A DNA stretch of 64,000 nt from Bacteroidia bacterium (GTDB taxonomy: Bacteria > Bacteroidota > Bacteroidia > Chitinophagales > Chitinophagaceae): assembly GCA_030429205.1 (NCBI GenBank), contig JAUICZ010000001.1, forward strand, positions 1,850,806-1,914,805, given 5' to 3'. Every line of letters starts with the position of its first letter. The first letter of the stretch is position 1. Below are positions 17,038 through 25,538 of this stretch, in pieces. Position numbers and translations under genes: made by a program. The notes below the pieces were generated by a model. The model saw nothing but the letters and a program-made list of their open reading frames with translations. It had not been told where the DNA came from and made no database searches.

Positions 17038-17766
17038 CTAGTTCGGGTTGCGTGACGGTGCCATACGTGCGCGTTCTCCGCGTCTTCTATACGCTTCTGC
17101 AGTCTTCTTAATGTAAGTATAGTAGTTATACTCATTCATTTGGCGCAACATATTATATGTAGGGCGGAAAAGCTGCATATAGCGTTGCAGGCTATCGCCG
17201 GAGAGTCCTGTTACTTGTGTTACGAGTTTTTCGTTGAAAGTATAATCGATGAATTTTTGCTCTTGATAAAAACGATACTCATCCTGGAAAGCCCATATCT
17301 GACGGTTCTTTTTACTCATGGCACTAAAGGGGTGTTGTATGGACTCTATGCCTGTCAGTCGGGGAAACTCTAAAGATTTTTTGTAGAGTGCGTAGTAGCG
17401 TAAGCTATCTGTTTTATAATCCGGGGCAGCCCCGCGAGCGTTTACATAATCTATCACATCTGTACCACGCTCCTGCATCATCACCCTGAAGTATGACGGT
17501 AGTTTACCATTCGGTATACGTATCCTGAGTACTTTATATCCTTCTTTCCTGAATTCTACCAAATGGCCTGCTTCAATATCTATTTCAAATCCTCCGTCTT
17601 CTGCGCTCTCTATACCGTGTTGTGTATGAATGTTGTATACATGCACTCCCTTAAGCGGAGACCTGTCGTCTACATTGAGTATATGACCCTGCATAGGTTG
17701 TGCAAGTACAATACTGCTAGACACCCACGATAGTAAGATGCTAAGTAAAGAAAAGTATCCACGCAT
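17038..17766 (-). CDS. Secreted protein with carboxypeptidase-regulatory-like domain, 242 aa
   Basis: A signal peptide of about 22 residues (cleavage near VLAQ) is followed by a CarboxypepD_reg-like beta-sandwich at about 25-95 (GHILNVDDRSPLKGVHVYN; EDGGFEIDIEAG; VEFRKEGYKVL). The second half is helical and charged, ends in an Arg-rich tail, and has no recognised domain. Such beta-sandwiches are common in Bacteroidota envelope proteins and usually serve as structural modules. Divergent from pyrD with a 90-base gap. Confidence 0.8.
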   Translation of the reverse strand: MRGYFSLLSILLSWVSSSIVLAQPMQGHILNVDDRSPLKGVHVYNIHTQHGIESAEDGGFEIDIEAGHLVEFRKEGYKVLRIRIPNGKLPSYFRVMMQERGTDVIDYVNARGAAPDYKTDSLRYYALYKKSLEFPRLTGIESIQHPFSAMSKKNRQIWAFQDEYRFYQEQKFIDYTFNEKLVTQVTGLSGDSLQRYMQLFRPTYNMLRQMNEYNYYTYIKKTAEAYRRRGERARMAPSRNPN

Positions 17767-17842
17767 AATCAGCTTAAAGATAAGTGATACATGACAAGAT
17801 AAATGATGTTAAAATGTTAAAAAACATACAGTTCGCTTATGT

Positions 17843-17850
17843 TATCTTTG
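17843..17850 (+). promoter_or_regulatory. -7 promoter element (TATCTTTG) of pyrD
   Basis: TATCTTTG is an exact TAnnTTTG match seven bases before the ATG at 17857. The transcript would start at or just before the start codon, so it is probably leaderless. This also rules out the in-frame ATG at 17839. No clear -33 TTTG is seen. Confidence 0.6.
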
Positions 17851-17856
17851 CGCCAT

Positions 17857-18891
17857 ATGTATAAGCTTTTACGTAATTTGTTGTTCACTATTTCGCCGGA
17901 ACGTGTGCATTATCTGGTGATGGATCTGTTAAGCCTTAAATATAAGTTTGCCTTATCTAGAAATGCTTTTAAAAAGCTGTTCACTATTAAGCACCCTTCT
18001 TTAGAAAAAGAGCTGTGGGGCATTAAGTTCCCCAACCCTGTAGGTTTAGCGGCAGGTTTCGATAAAGATGCCCGCTGGACAGATGAGCTATCTACATTGG
18101 GCTTTGGGTTTATAGAGATAGGAACACTTACACCGCGCCCGCAACCGGGTAACGATAAACCCAGACTATTCAGATTACCTGCAGACGAAGCGCTGATCAA
18201 CAGAATGGGTTTTAACAATCAGGGATCTGAGGTGGCTGCCGAGCGTTTGAAGAAAAGAAAAGAGAACATTATAATAGGGGGGAATATCGGTAAGAACAAG
18301 GTAACGCCCAACGAAAATGCTTTGGAAGACTATGTAGCTTGTTTTAAAGACCTGTACGAGGTGGTAGATTATTTTGTGGTGAACGTGAGTAGCCCCAATA
18401 CTCCGGGATTAAGAGAGCTACAGGATAAAGAACCCTTGATGCGTATTTTAAATACACTGAAAGATTTGAACAATGAGCTGGGTAACCCTAAACCGTTATT
18501 ACTGAAAATTGCGCCTGATCTTACAGATAGTCAGTTGGATGATATTATTGAGATCGTGCAAGTAACGGGTATACAAGGTATTGTGGCCACCAATACTACT
18601 ATAGACCGTAGCGGATTAAAAACGCCGCAGGCAACGGTTGAGGCTATTGGTGCAGGTGGTTTAAGCGGTAAGCCGGTACGTGCAAGAGCAACTGAAGTAA
18701 TAAAGTACATATCAGATAAAACAAACAAACAAATACCTATCATAGCTGTTGGTGGAATATATACTGCAGAAGATGCAATAGAAAAGCTGGAAGCGGGAGC
18801 ATCATTAGTGCAGGTATATACAGGATTTATTTATGAAGGCCCTGCGATTGCAAAAAAGATATGTAAGGGACTTATAAAACACAATATATAA
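17857..18891 (+). CDS. pyrD: Dihydroorotate dehydrogenase (quinone), class 2
   Basis: The 344-residue enzyme oxidises dihydroorotate to orotate in pyrimidine synthesis and passes electrons to quinone at the inner membrane. The N-terminal hydrophobic helical extension ([19 protein letters not shown]) marks class 2. FMN and substrate motifs follow: [30 protein letters not shown] with the catalytic Ser, [17 protein letters not shown] and [12 protein letters not shown], ending with [12 protein letters not shown]. Start chosen at 17857 because a perfect -7 promoter element lies directly upstream. Its stop overlaps the TerC-family start by one base. Confidence 0.96.
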   Translation: MYKLLRNLLFTISPERVHYLVMDLLSLKYKFALSRNAFKKLFTIKHPSLEKELWGIKFPNPVGLAAGFDKDARWTDELSTLGFGFIEIGTLTPRPQPGNDKPRLFRLPADEALINRMGFNNQGSEVAAERLKKRKENIIIGGNIGKNKVTPNENALEDYVACFKDLYEVVDYFVVNVSSPNTPGLRELQDKEPLMRILNTLKDLNNELGNPKPLLLKIAPDLTDSQLDDIIEIVQVTGIQGIVATNTTIDRSGLKTPQATVEAIGAGGLSGKPVRARATEVIKYISDKTNKQIPIIAVGGIYTAEDAIEKLEAGASLVQVYTGFIYEGPAIAKKICKGLIKHNI

Positions 18892-19679
18892 TGGCAGAAC
18901 TACTCACGGCAGATGCTCTGATAAGCTTATTGACACTTACTATTTTAGAAATAGTACTGGGTGTAGATAATGTAATATTCGTATCTATTATCATGGGGCG
19001 TATGCCCGATAAGCATCAGCTAATGGCCAGGCGCGTATGGATGGTAGCAGGTATAGCTATCAGGATATTGTTGTTAATGGCGCTTAGTTGGCTCATCAGC
19101 CAGAAAGGTAAGCCGGTGTTTACATTGTGGGACAAAGGTTTTGATATGGCCAGCCTGGTAATGTTGATGGGTGGTTTGTTCCTACTGTATAAAACAGTTA
19201 AAGAAATACACCATAAGCTGGAGGGGACCGACGAGGAGGAGCAACCTAAAAAAGATAATAAAACACGTGCCTTTGCCGGCGCTATGTTACAGATAGTATT
19301 GGTAGATACGGTGTTTTCTTTTGATAGTGTGATAACTGCTGTAGGTATTGCCAAGCATATAGAAATAATGATGGTCGCAGTTGTTATTGCTATGGTCATC
19401 ATGTTTACATTCAGCCAGAAAATTGCCGACTTTATAGCAAAGCACCCAACATTAAAAATGTTGGCTTTATCATTTTTGGTAATGGTGGGTATGGTATTGA
19501 TTGTAGAAGGCTGGGACCCGGAGCGCGCACATGATATGCACCTGAAGAACTATGTATATTTTGCTATGGCTTTTTCTTTTGCAGTAGAGCTGTTGAATAT
19601 GCGCATGCGCAAAAGTAAAAAGAGCGATCCCGTTCAGTTGCACGAACCTCATTTGGAAGACGAAGAGGACGATCAGTAA
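18891..19679 (+). CDS. TerC-family integral membrane protein
   Basis: A 262-residue protein with seven or eight membrane helices and the TerC signatures EIVLGVDNVIFVSII at the N-terminus and VDTVFSFDSVITAVG in the middle; both Asp residues within helices are the family's proposed metal-binding positions. TerC proteins are linked to tellurite resistance and manganese export or metalation of secreted enzymes. The C-terminus is acidic (EDEEDDQ). Starts on the TAATG of pyrD, so co-translation is likely, but a functional tie to pyrimidine synthesis is not obvious. Confidence 0.9.
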   Translation: MAELLTADALISLLTLTILEIVLGVDNVIFVSIIMGRMPDKHQLMARRVWMVAGIAIRILLLMALSWLISQKGKPVFTLWDKGFDMASLVMLMGGLFLLYKTVKEIHHKLEGTDEEEQPKKDNKTRAFAGAMLQIVLVDTVFSFDSVITAVGIAKHIEIMMVAVVIAMVIMFTFSQKIADFIAKHPTLKMLALSFLVMVGMVLIVEGWDPERAHDMHLKNYVYFAMAFSFAVELLNMRMRKSKKSDPVQLHEPHLEDEEDDQ

Positions 19680-19837
19680 TTGTCATGTTATTGTTTGCGC
19701 CAGGTAAACCTTTTGTCAGAAAGTGTAAGCTTACTATACTTCTACCCGTAATAAGGTTACATTTATTAATAAGCGGTTACAGCCCCTATGTGTGCAGAAA
19801 TGATTTTGTCGTTTACCATTGACTCCCTACATCTATT

Positions 19838-19868
19838 AAAAAAGAACAGGCCCCTTAGAAAAGGGGCC
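19838..19868 (-). terminator. Intrinsic terminator of the 47-aa gene
   Basis: On the minus strand GGCCCCTT-TTCT-AAGGGGCC is followed by TGTTCTTTTTT. It lies about 100 bases past the stop of the gene at 19968-20111. Confidence 0.8.
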
Positions 19869-19900
19869 ATGTTACATATAGAGGATAAGAGAGAAAAATG

Positions 19901-19950
19901 TAAAGCTGGCAGAGGAAGATCAAAAACCTCTGAACAAACATCCAGCTTTA
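19901..19950 (-). other. Nested hairpin in the 3' untranslated region of the 47-aa gene
   Basis: TAAAGCTGG (19901-19909) pairs perfectly with CCAGCTTTA (19942-19950), and directly inside it CAGAGG (19910-19915) pairs with CCTCTG (19927-19932). The combined stem is 15 base pairs with a nine-base bulge on one side. It lies between the stop codon at 19968 and the terminator. It could stabilise the message or be a processed small RNA. Confidence 0.5.
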
Positions 19951-19967
19951 AATATTTTTATATAAGC

Positions 19968-20111
19968 TTAGATGTTTACTGCCAATACAAGGCAGCTAAG
20001 TATACCAGCGAATATTAGTATTTTCTGAATGGCTTCTTTCTTAGCGATAGAAATTGAAGTTTTATACTCCTGTGTGTTTTTTGCGTAAGAATAAAGTGAT
20101 ACTGTTTGCAT
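19968..20111 (-). CDS. Small membrane protein, 47 aa, unknown
   Basis: A 48-codon frame on the minus strand starting at ATG 20111. Residues 1-30 are polar (MQTVSLYSYAKNTQEYK, with KKEA at about 24-27), and residues 31-46 form one hydrophobic helix (ILIFAGILSCLVLAV). Support for a real gene: a promoter with phased GTTAAC boxes, an unusual CAAA-rich leader of about 110 bases almost free of G, and a strong terminator downstream. Its promoter layout matches that of the 64-aa gene at 16784. Function unknown. Confidence 0.6.
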   Translation of the reverse strand: MQTVSLYSYAKNTQEYKTSISIAKKEAIQKILIFAGILSCLVLAVNI

Positions 20112-20229
20112 GATCTTGTGTTTTTAAAATTTGTTAGTTGTTTGTTTTGTTTGTGTTTTGTGTGTTTTTATTTTTTGTTTTGAAACGCCCTGTTCGTTTT
20201 GTTTGTTAGTTTGTTTCGTTTTGTTGACA

Positions 20230-20325
20230 CAAAGATGCAACCCAAACACCCCCTCTTCCAAAAAAATGGCTTCGGTTAACGCTCGCTTAGTATCTGGTTA
20301 ACGCTTAGGTTTGTTAATGGTTAAC
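20230..20325 (-). promoter_or_regulatory. Promoter with phased GTTAAC boxes, gene at 20111
   Basis: On the minus strand CATCTTTG (20237-20230) is the -7-like element and TTTG (20262-20259) the -33 element, 21 bases apart. GTTAAC palindromes lie at 20275-20280, 20297-20302 and 20320-20325, spaced 22 and 23 bases. The first two boxes and the -33 element stand at exactly the same distances from the -7 box as in the 16866-16949 promoter. The stretch from 20346 to 20495 shows nothing further that I can assign. Confidence 0.6.
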
Positions 20326-20495
20326 CAACCATTAAGAAATGGTAACGCAATTAATATATTTTAATGATACTTGAAGGGGTTTGTTTATGTATTGATGTAG
20401 GTAAACGACATCATGAGGCGTATGTGTTTTGTATTAGAAGACCCTGCAAAGGGCTGATTATTGATGTATATTAACGTTATGTAAACCGATACGAT

Positions 20496-20600
20496 ATGAA
20501 AAGCCTATTATCCCTATTATGCTTTATATGCTGCTGCAGGAGTTTACCTGCTCAGAATGTCTGTGGGAGAAAAACAAACAAATATTCGTTTTATCATTAA
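20496..20600 (+). CDS. Possible 34-aa secreted micropeptide
   Basis: ATG at 20496 opens a 35-codon frame whose first 20 residues are a textbook signal peptide (MKSLLSLLCFICCCRSLPAQ, cleavage after Ala-Gln), leaving a 14-residue basic peptide with one Cys. A bidirectional-looking terminator follows 20 bases after the stop. No clear promoter is visible. It may be a real small secreted peptide, or the remains of a longer secreted protein cut by a frameshift or deletion. Confidence 0.35.
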   Translation: MKSLLSLLCFICCCRSLPAQNVCGRKTNKYSFYH

Positions 20601-20619
20601 ATAAAGAAATGTTTAAATA

Positions 20620-20649
20620 AAAAGAGCCACGCTTTTGCGCGGCTCTTTT
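20620..20649. terminator. Bidirectional terminator between the micropeptide frame and msrA
   Basis: AAAAGAGCC pairs with GGCTCTTTT around an inner CGC/GCG stem. Poly-T follows on the plus strand and the complementary A-run gives poly-T on the minus strand. It can serve msrA and the convergent small frame. Confidence 0.8.
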
Positions 20650-20654
20650 GTTTG

Positions 20655-21302
20655 CTATCGCTTTAGCTGCCCTTTATACATTTTTTTGAATCTCTGGTAT
20701 CGTGGTATAGATACATTGCGAACATAAGAATTGTTGGGGTGGTGCTCAATATAATCTTGATGATAACCCTCTGCACGGTAAAAAGCATCCAGCTTTTTTA
20801 TCTGGGTAACGATCATCTTACCGAAAACACCTGATTCGTCCCAGCGTTTTTTAGCAGCTTCTACTATCTTTTTTTCTTCGGGTGTGCTGTAAAATGCAAT
20901 AGAACGGTATGAGTTGCCAACATCCGGTCCTTGTTGATCCGGGGTAGTAGGGTCATGAGAAGAATAGAATACATTTTGCAATTCAGCAAAGCTCACCTTC
21001 TTAGGGTCGTAATATACCAGCACCGTTTCTGCATGCCCTGTTGTTTCGGTATTCACTCGCTCGTAGGTAGGGTTGTTGGTGTGTCCGCCTGCATAGCCCG
21101 ATACAGCACTGTCTACACCCACTACTGCCTCAAAAATATGTTCGCTGCACCAAAAGCACCCCTCTGCAAATGCTGCAATGGCTTTGCCTTTTGGAGGTGT
21201 CAGGTTTACATCATATACATCTCCCTGTGCAGACATATTACTACCACATGCTGTAAGAAATATGGTAAATGCTGCTAATGGTATTATTTGCGATCGTTTC
21301 AT
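20655..21302 (-). CDS. msrA: Peptide methionine sulfoxide reductase A, lipoprotein form
   Basis: The 215-residue protein has a lipobox LTAC (Cys19), so it is exported and lipid-anchored. The MsrA domain begins with the catalytic motif GCFWC (Cys49 nucleophile), then GVDSAVSGYAGG, YERVNTETTGHAE, HDPTTPDQQGPDVG and RAEGYHQDY, all in the expected order. It reduces methionine-S-sulfoxide in envelope proteins. A stand-alone gene between two terminators. Confidence 0.95.
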   Translation of the reverse strand: MKRSQIIPLAAFTIFLTACGSNMSAQGDVYDVNLTPPKGKAIAAFAEGCFWCSEHIFEAVVGVDSAVSGYAGGHTNNPTYERVNTETTGHAETVLVYYDPKKVSFAELQNVFYSSHDPTTPDQQGPDVGNSYRSIAFYSTPEEKKIVEAAKKRWDESGVFGKMIVTQIKKLDAFYRAEGYHQDYIEHHPNNSYVRNVSIPRYQRFKKMYKGQLKR

Positions 21303-21387
21303 TTTATCTGCTATTTATTGTCTAACGCTACTTACGACGTAATTGTTGGTTTAGCCTTACGTTAAAAAATATTAACAATAAAAAACA

Positions 21388-21413
21388 AAAGGAGCCGCAT
21401 TCGCGACTCCTTT
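21388..21413 (-). terminator. Intrinsic terminator of the 670-aa T9SS gene
   Basis: On the minus strand AAAGGAGTCGC-GAAT-GCGGCTCCTTTTG forms an imperfect stem of about ten pairs ending in a T-rich run. It lies 22 bases past the stop at 21435. Confidence 0.75.
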
Positions 21414-21434
21414 ATACTATAACAGGTGTAGTGG

Positions 21435-23447
21435 TTATTGTTTAATGTATGTTTTGCTGATAGTATTACCATCTGCCTGAGTGATATTGAATGAATACAC
21501 TCCGTTTGGCAGGCTGGTTATATTAATACTGGATTTGTTTTTGCCTAATTGCTGTTCTTGCACAACACGTCCCTCGGCATTATAGATCATCAGCGTAGCT
21601 CCTTCTAGCGGTAATGAAGAAACAATGGTTACATTACCATCTCCCGGGTTTGGGAATATTTTCACTTCGCTGTCAGATACCGCAGGTGTTACTTCTGTCC
21701 AGTTTTCTTTATCCTGAGACATATAGTAGTACATGCCGTTATATGGTTGGCTTTCGCTATCGTCATCACCTTTTGCTCCTTTAGCAGCACCCATCATCAT
21801 TTCCGGTTGAGATAACCAGTACCATTTGTGTTCACAATCATTATAACAGCAGTTTGAAACCTTACGGGTAATAATGTAACATTTGCTGGTGCTGAATGTA
21901 CCCGGAGATGTTCCTCCCCAACCCGGGAAGTTGGTTACATATGGATTCCAAGACGGTAAACTCATTGGTGAGCCTATTGGTGTCCATGTGTTACAGTCGG
22001 CTTCGGTAACGGTCCATGTTACATCAAAACCAGCAGGAAGAGGATTGGTCACCGCAGTTGCCGTAAAGTTTATGGTACTGCCTGATGTTGAACTATTAAC
22101 ATCGAACGTACAGTATTGAGCCGGCATATCTTCTTTTTTCCTGATGCTAAAGTCGTCGAATGCCACATCGTTACCATCACCAATACCTCCTTCATTCAGT
22201 AGTATCTCTAAGCTTACAGAGCTACCTGTAGGTACAAAGCTGTAAGATATTTTAGTCCAGCCGCAATGGTCTTCATCGTCTTCGCATGCCTCGCCTGTAA
22301 TATCCGCACCCGATATGAATACATGCATATTATCCGGAGAGAATACGTCGAACGCACATTGTGGAAGATGTTGATAGAACATACAGAAAATATACTCCTG
22401 ACCTTCTTCTACAATAATATCTTGTTGTTGATATACATAAGATGACATAGGGTTGTGGGTGCGTCCGTTCACTACCATAAAGTGCCCGTCTTCGGTACAG
22501 GTAGTGTGGTCTACAACATTCCAGCAGTTGCTTACAATACCGGCTTCGTTACCTGATAGTACAGAGTATCTGCCTTCGCTAACAGAGTTAGGGGCAATTA
22601 TTCCCTGATATACATACGAGCCTGTTGTGAAACCAATGTTTCCTGCTTCAAAACTACCGTTTACTACCAGATTAGGGTTATCAATATCATCACAACACCC
22701 TCTTGCTTCTACTACCTCTTGCTGGCTGCAAATAGCAAATTCGTCAAAGGCCAGCCCTACACTACGTGCAGGGTTTCCTATATATCTGAACTCTATGTAA
22801 TCAATAGGTTCGCTTAAGGTAACTCCCCAGTAAGATGCTTCTCCGTCTCCACCAACAGCATTTACTTGTGGAGTAGGTGGAGTAGCATATGAACTATAGC
22901 CCGGAGCTAATACATATACTGTTGTGGTAGCACCATTAATGCCGTGAGCGGTAACAGCCCAGCCTTCCTGGTTAGTACCGGTACCGTCAACATCCATTAA
23001 ATAGCCTGATGCTTCTGTACATTCAAGATCGTGATAATCTACATATAGCGGGTCAGGGTTTTGCCCCGGTCCGTCAGGGTCGTCTGTGATACAAAAGCAA
23101 CCAATGTCTTTATTGTTGGTTGGCTTGTCTCCTGAAACACCTGTAGCTACGGTACAGCCTTTTACGCTGGAGTAACTGAAGGTAGTGCCGCTGGCCCACG
23201 CAATCATAGGATCTCCCACTTCGGCAACAATTGGTGCCGGTCCTCCAAGACTGCCTACGTGAAAGGTAATGTTGTAAGCACACATAAAGAAGTTGTTGTC
23301 TAACGACGCTCCCTCTGGCTGGGAGTAGTTACCACAACTGTTTAAATTGGCGGTGCTTGGTTCAAAATCAATAAGATTCGGATTGGTTTGTGCTGTTGCT
23401 AATGTTGCAAATAGAAACAACAAGGGAACAAAAAGGATCTGTTTCAT
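21435..23447 (-). CDS. Secreted Cys-rich protein with T9SS type A sorting domain, 670 aa
   Basis: A signal peptide (cleavage near ATAQ, residue 19) is followed by two lectin-like beta-sandwich regions: about 25-240, with FDEFAICSQQ, and about 255-440, with NLVVNGSFEAGNIGF and VAFDDFSIRKK. The second has the NGSFE...DDFSI pattern of carbohydrate-binding-like galactose-binding folds. Many paired Cys suggest disulfides. The C-terminal 75 residues are a type A sorting domain (IFPNPGDGNVTIVS; LPNGVYSFNI; SKTYIKQ). No catalytic motif seen. It probably acts at the cell surface or outside the cell. Confidence 0.9.
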   Translation of the reverse strand: MKQILFVPLLFLFATLATAQTNPNLIDFEPSTANLNSCGNYSQPEGASLDNNFFMCAYNITFHVGSLGGPAPIVAEVGDPMIAWASGTTFSYSSVKGCTVATGVSGDKPTNNKDIGCFCITDDPDGPGQNPDPLYVDYHDLECTEASGYLMDVDGTGTNQEGWAVTAHGINGATTTVYVLAPGYSSYATPPTPQVNAVGGDGEASYWGVTLSEPIDYIEFRYIGNPARSVGLAFDEFAICSQQEVVEARGCCDDIDNPNLVVNGSFEAGNIGFTTGSYVYQGIIAPNSVSEGRYSVLSGNEAGIVSNCWNVVDHTTCTEDGHFMVVNGRTHNPMSSYVYQQQDIIVEEGQEYIFCMFYQHLPQCAFDVFSPDNMHVFISGADITGEACEDDEDHCGWTKISYSFVPTGSSVSLEILLNEGGIGDGNDVAFDDFSIRKKEDMPAQYCTFDVNSSTSGSTINFTATAVTNPLPAGFDVTWTVTEADCNTWTPIGSPMSLPSWNPYVTNFPGWGGTSPGTFSTSKCYIITRKVSNCCYNDCEHKWYWLSQPEMMMGAAKGAKGDDDSESQPYNGMYYYMSQDKENWTEVTPAVSDSEVKIFPNPGDGNVTIVSSLPLEGATLMIYNAEGRVVQEQQLGKNKSSINITSLPNGVYSFNITQADGNTISKTYIKQ

Positions 23448-23621
23448 GTTTAGATGTATTTAAGGTGAAAAATAAATTCCTGTAATCAGCCTTAGGCCGG
23501 ATAGAGAATAGCCGATAGAGAATAAAGAAGATTGATAGGTGGTTTGTAGATGTAATACAAATCTAAAATATGTAACTGGAATAAAACAGGTGAAAATCAC
23601 CCAATTTGTATTAAATCATAA

Positions 23622-23640
23622 AGGCTGCCATTGGCAGCCT
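23622..23640 (-). terminator. Hairpin terminator of the ELWxxDGT gene
   Basis: A perfect nine-base stem (AGGCTGCCA/TGGCAGCCT) with a one-base loop, followed on the minus strand by TTTATG. The T-run is short, so efficiency is uncertain. Confidence 0.6.
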
Positions 23641-23706
23641 GTAACTTTAATAATGTTGTATGTAAAGCACTACTTAACAGATAAAAGCAGGCTGGAATAA
23701 AAGAGA

Positions 23707-25440
23707 TTATTCAAGTAATATTTTCTTAGAGGTATTACCCGTTTCATGCTTTAAACTGATAACGTATACTCCTTTAGGTACATCGCTTAAGTTGATGTTC
23801 ATTGATTTAGTAGCGTGCTCAATAGTTAATTTCTTCACTAGCCTGCCGCTTACATCTGTAACTGTGATAACACCATTATTATAAGTTTTATCAAAAGAAA
23901 CTAACACCTTGTCGTGTGCAGGGTTGGGTGATACCTTAAAGCCTGCTTGTTGTGATAATAGAGCAACACCACCCGGAGGTGGAGTAGCAGTGTCTTTCAG
24001 GCTGTTTCTGTATGCAGTGTCAGTAATTACCCACAGCTCCCAGCCTGTAGTATCAAAAAAGCCGAGTGTAAATAGCCTGCCACCTGCTACAACAGGACGA
24101 TATAAATTTTGGCTCATTCCTGAAATGCCCGGCGCATGCGCTAATATTTTTTTAGTACCGGTATCTGTACCATCTGTTACGTAAAACTCATCATAACGTT
24201 TGTTCAAAAAAGGATCTTCACGAGCAGCAAAGAAACATCTGTTGGCATACTCTATTATTCGGGTAGGTGAAGAACCGTTTGAAACGCCTATTGTTCTGAT
24301 ATCCTTCACCATGTGTGTATTATTCAACGTGCCATCGGTTACCCATAATTCAGGTCCATGTACAGAGTCGCTAGCTACAAAATAGAGCAAGCTGTCGTTA
24401 ACAGAAACGATATACTCTTGATCTACACCACCGGCAGGGCCGCTCGCAGGCATACTGGGGGCAATGCTTGTAAACCGATGCGTGCCGGTTACAGTACCAT
24501 CGGATACCCATAGCTCACTTGCGTGATATATAGGCTTGCCGGAAGAATCTGCTATGAAGTAGAACTTGTTGTTTTTCAGCTTTACTACGCCGTAGTGGCT
24601 TTCTATATTACCGGGAGGGAAAGGGTCTATCTGTCTGACCATTTTTGTGCCGGTTGCTGTGCCATCTGTTTCCCACAACGATCCATATATTGGTGGGTTA
24701 TAACCACGTACCGAAAAATACATTTTGTTATTTAAGAATACGCTGTTTAAAAAATCAGGCTCTGCGTCGCCGCCTAACGTAGTGAGTATTTTTGTTCCTG
24801 TTGCTGTTCCGTCGGTTGTCCATACTGCACCTTTTGTGCTTCCATTATATGCATAAAATAAAATGACACCATTAATTTTTCCAAACTTTCCCGGGTAACT
24901 ATCTTTATTGCCACCCCTAATGTCTTTTAGGAGTTTGGTGCCGTTTGTAGTGCCATCCGTTACCCACAATTCTTCGCCGTGAGTGCCATCGTCTGCGGCA
25001 AAAAATAGTTTATTACCATCTACAAAAAAGCGTTGCGGTTCAGAAGCACCATTTGGGTTAATATCCTTTACCATTTTGGTGCCGTTGGCTGTTCCGTCTG
25101 TCACCCAAAGCTCTTCACCGTTTAAGTTGTCGTCGGCAGCAAAGTACACCTTGCCATCAAATTTTATGAAGTTTTTAGGCATAGAGTTCCCAATGCCGGT
25201 GTGAATATCTTTGATCATTTTAGTGCCCGACTGTGTACCATCAGATCTCCATAATTCATAGCCATGAGTGCCATCAGTTGCCTGGAAGTAAATAAAAGAA
25301 TCAATAGGTGTATGAAGACGAACATCAGAGTGACCCGGTCCGGGGTTGATGTCAATACGTTCAATAACATATTGTGCATTTGCGGTATTAAACAATAAGG
25401 AAAATGAAATTAAAGCGAGTGTAAATAGCTTATTAAACAT
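23707..25440 (-). CDS. ELWxxDGT-repeat secreted protein with T9SS sorting domain, 577 aa
   Basis: Signal peptide of about 22 residues (NTANAQ). Eight repeats of about 50-60 residues centre on ELWVTDGT-like motifs (ELWRSDGT, AVWTTDGT, SLWETDGT, ELWVSDGT, EFYVTDGT and others), each followed by xGTKMVKDI. This is the known ELWxxDGT repeat of Bacteroidota and marine bacteria, likely a beta-propeller. The C-terminal sorting domain (VSPNPAHDKVLVSF; GRLVKKLTIE; VPKGVYVISL; SKKILLE) directs T9SS export. It is preceded by a good -7 promoter element. Ligand unknown. Confidence 0.92.
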   Translation of the reverse strand: MFNKLFTLALISFSLLFNTANAQYVIERIDINPGPGHSDVRLHTPIDSFIYFQATDGTHGYELWRSDGTQSGTKMIKDIHTGIGNSMPKNFIKFDGKVYFAADDNLNGEELWVTDGTANGTKMVKDINPNGASEPQRFFVDGNKLFFAADDGTHGEELWVTDGTTNGTKLLKDIRGGNKDSYPGKFGKINGVILFYAYNGSTKGAVWTTDGTATGTKILTTLGGDAEPDFLNSVFLNNKMYFSVRGYNPPIYGSLWETDGTATGTKMVRQIDPFPPGNIESHYGVVKLKNNKFYFIADSSGKPIYHASELWVSDGTVTGTHRFTSIAPSMPASGPAGGVDQEYIVSVNDSLLYFVASDSVHGPELWVTDGTLNNTHMVKDIRTIGVSNGSSPTRIIEYANRCFFAAREDPFLNKRYDEFYVTDGTDTGTKKILAHAPGISGMSQNLYRPVVAGGRLFTLGFFDTTGWELWVITDTAYRNSLKDTATPPPGGVALLSQQAGFKVSPNPAHDKVLVSFDKTYNNGVITVTDVSGRLVKKLTIEHATKSMNINLSDVPKGVYVISLKHETGNTSKKILLE

Positions 25441-25462
25441 AATAGGAGGATTTTGTTTGCAA

Positions 25463-25470
25463 CAAAGGTA
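25463..25470 (-). promoter_or_regulatory. -7 promoter element TACCTTTG of the ELWxxDGT gene
   Basis: An exact TAnnTTTG match on the minus strand, 23 bases before the ATG at 25440. A T-rich stretch replaces a clear TTTG at -33. Confidence 0.55.
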
Positions 25471-25538
25471 ATAAAATAAGTAGGTGAAAAATGATATATG
25501 ATTAATAAGCCTTTGGTTTTCGCTACTTTCGCAGTTAA

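Noticed and set aside
17839-17856. Upstream ATG for pyrD
   Set aside because: It lies before the TATCTTTG element at 17843, so a transcript from that promoter would not include it.
19788-20018. 76-codon plus-strand frame
   Set aside because: It runs over the terminator, the nested hairpin and the end of the 47-aa gene on the other strand, and its residues look non-coding.
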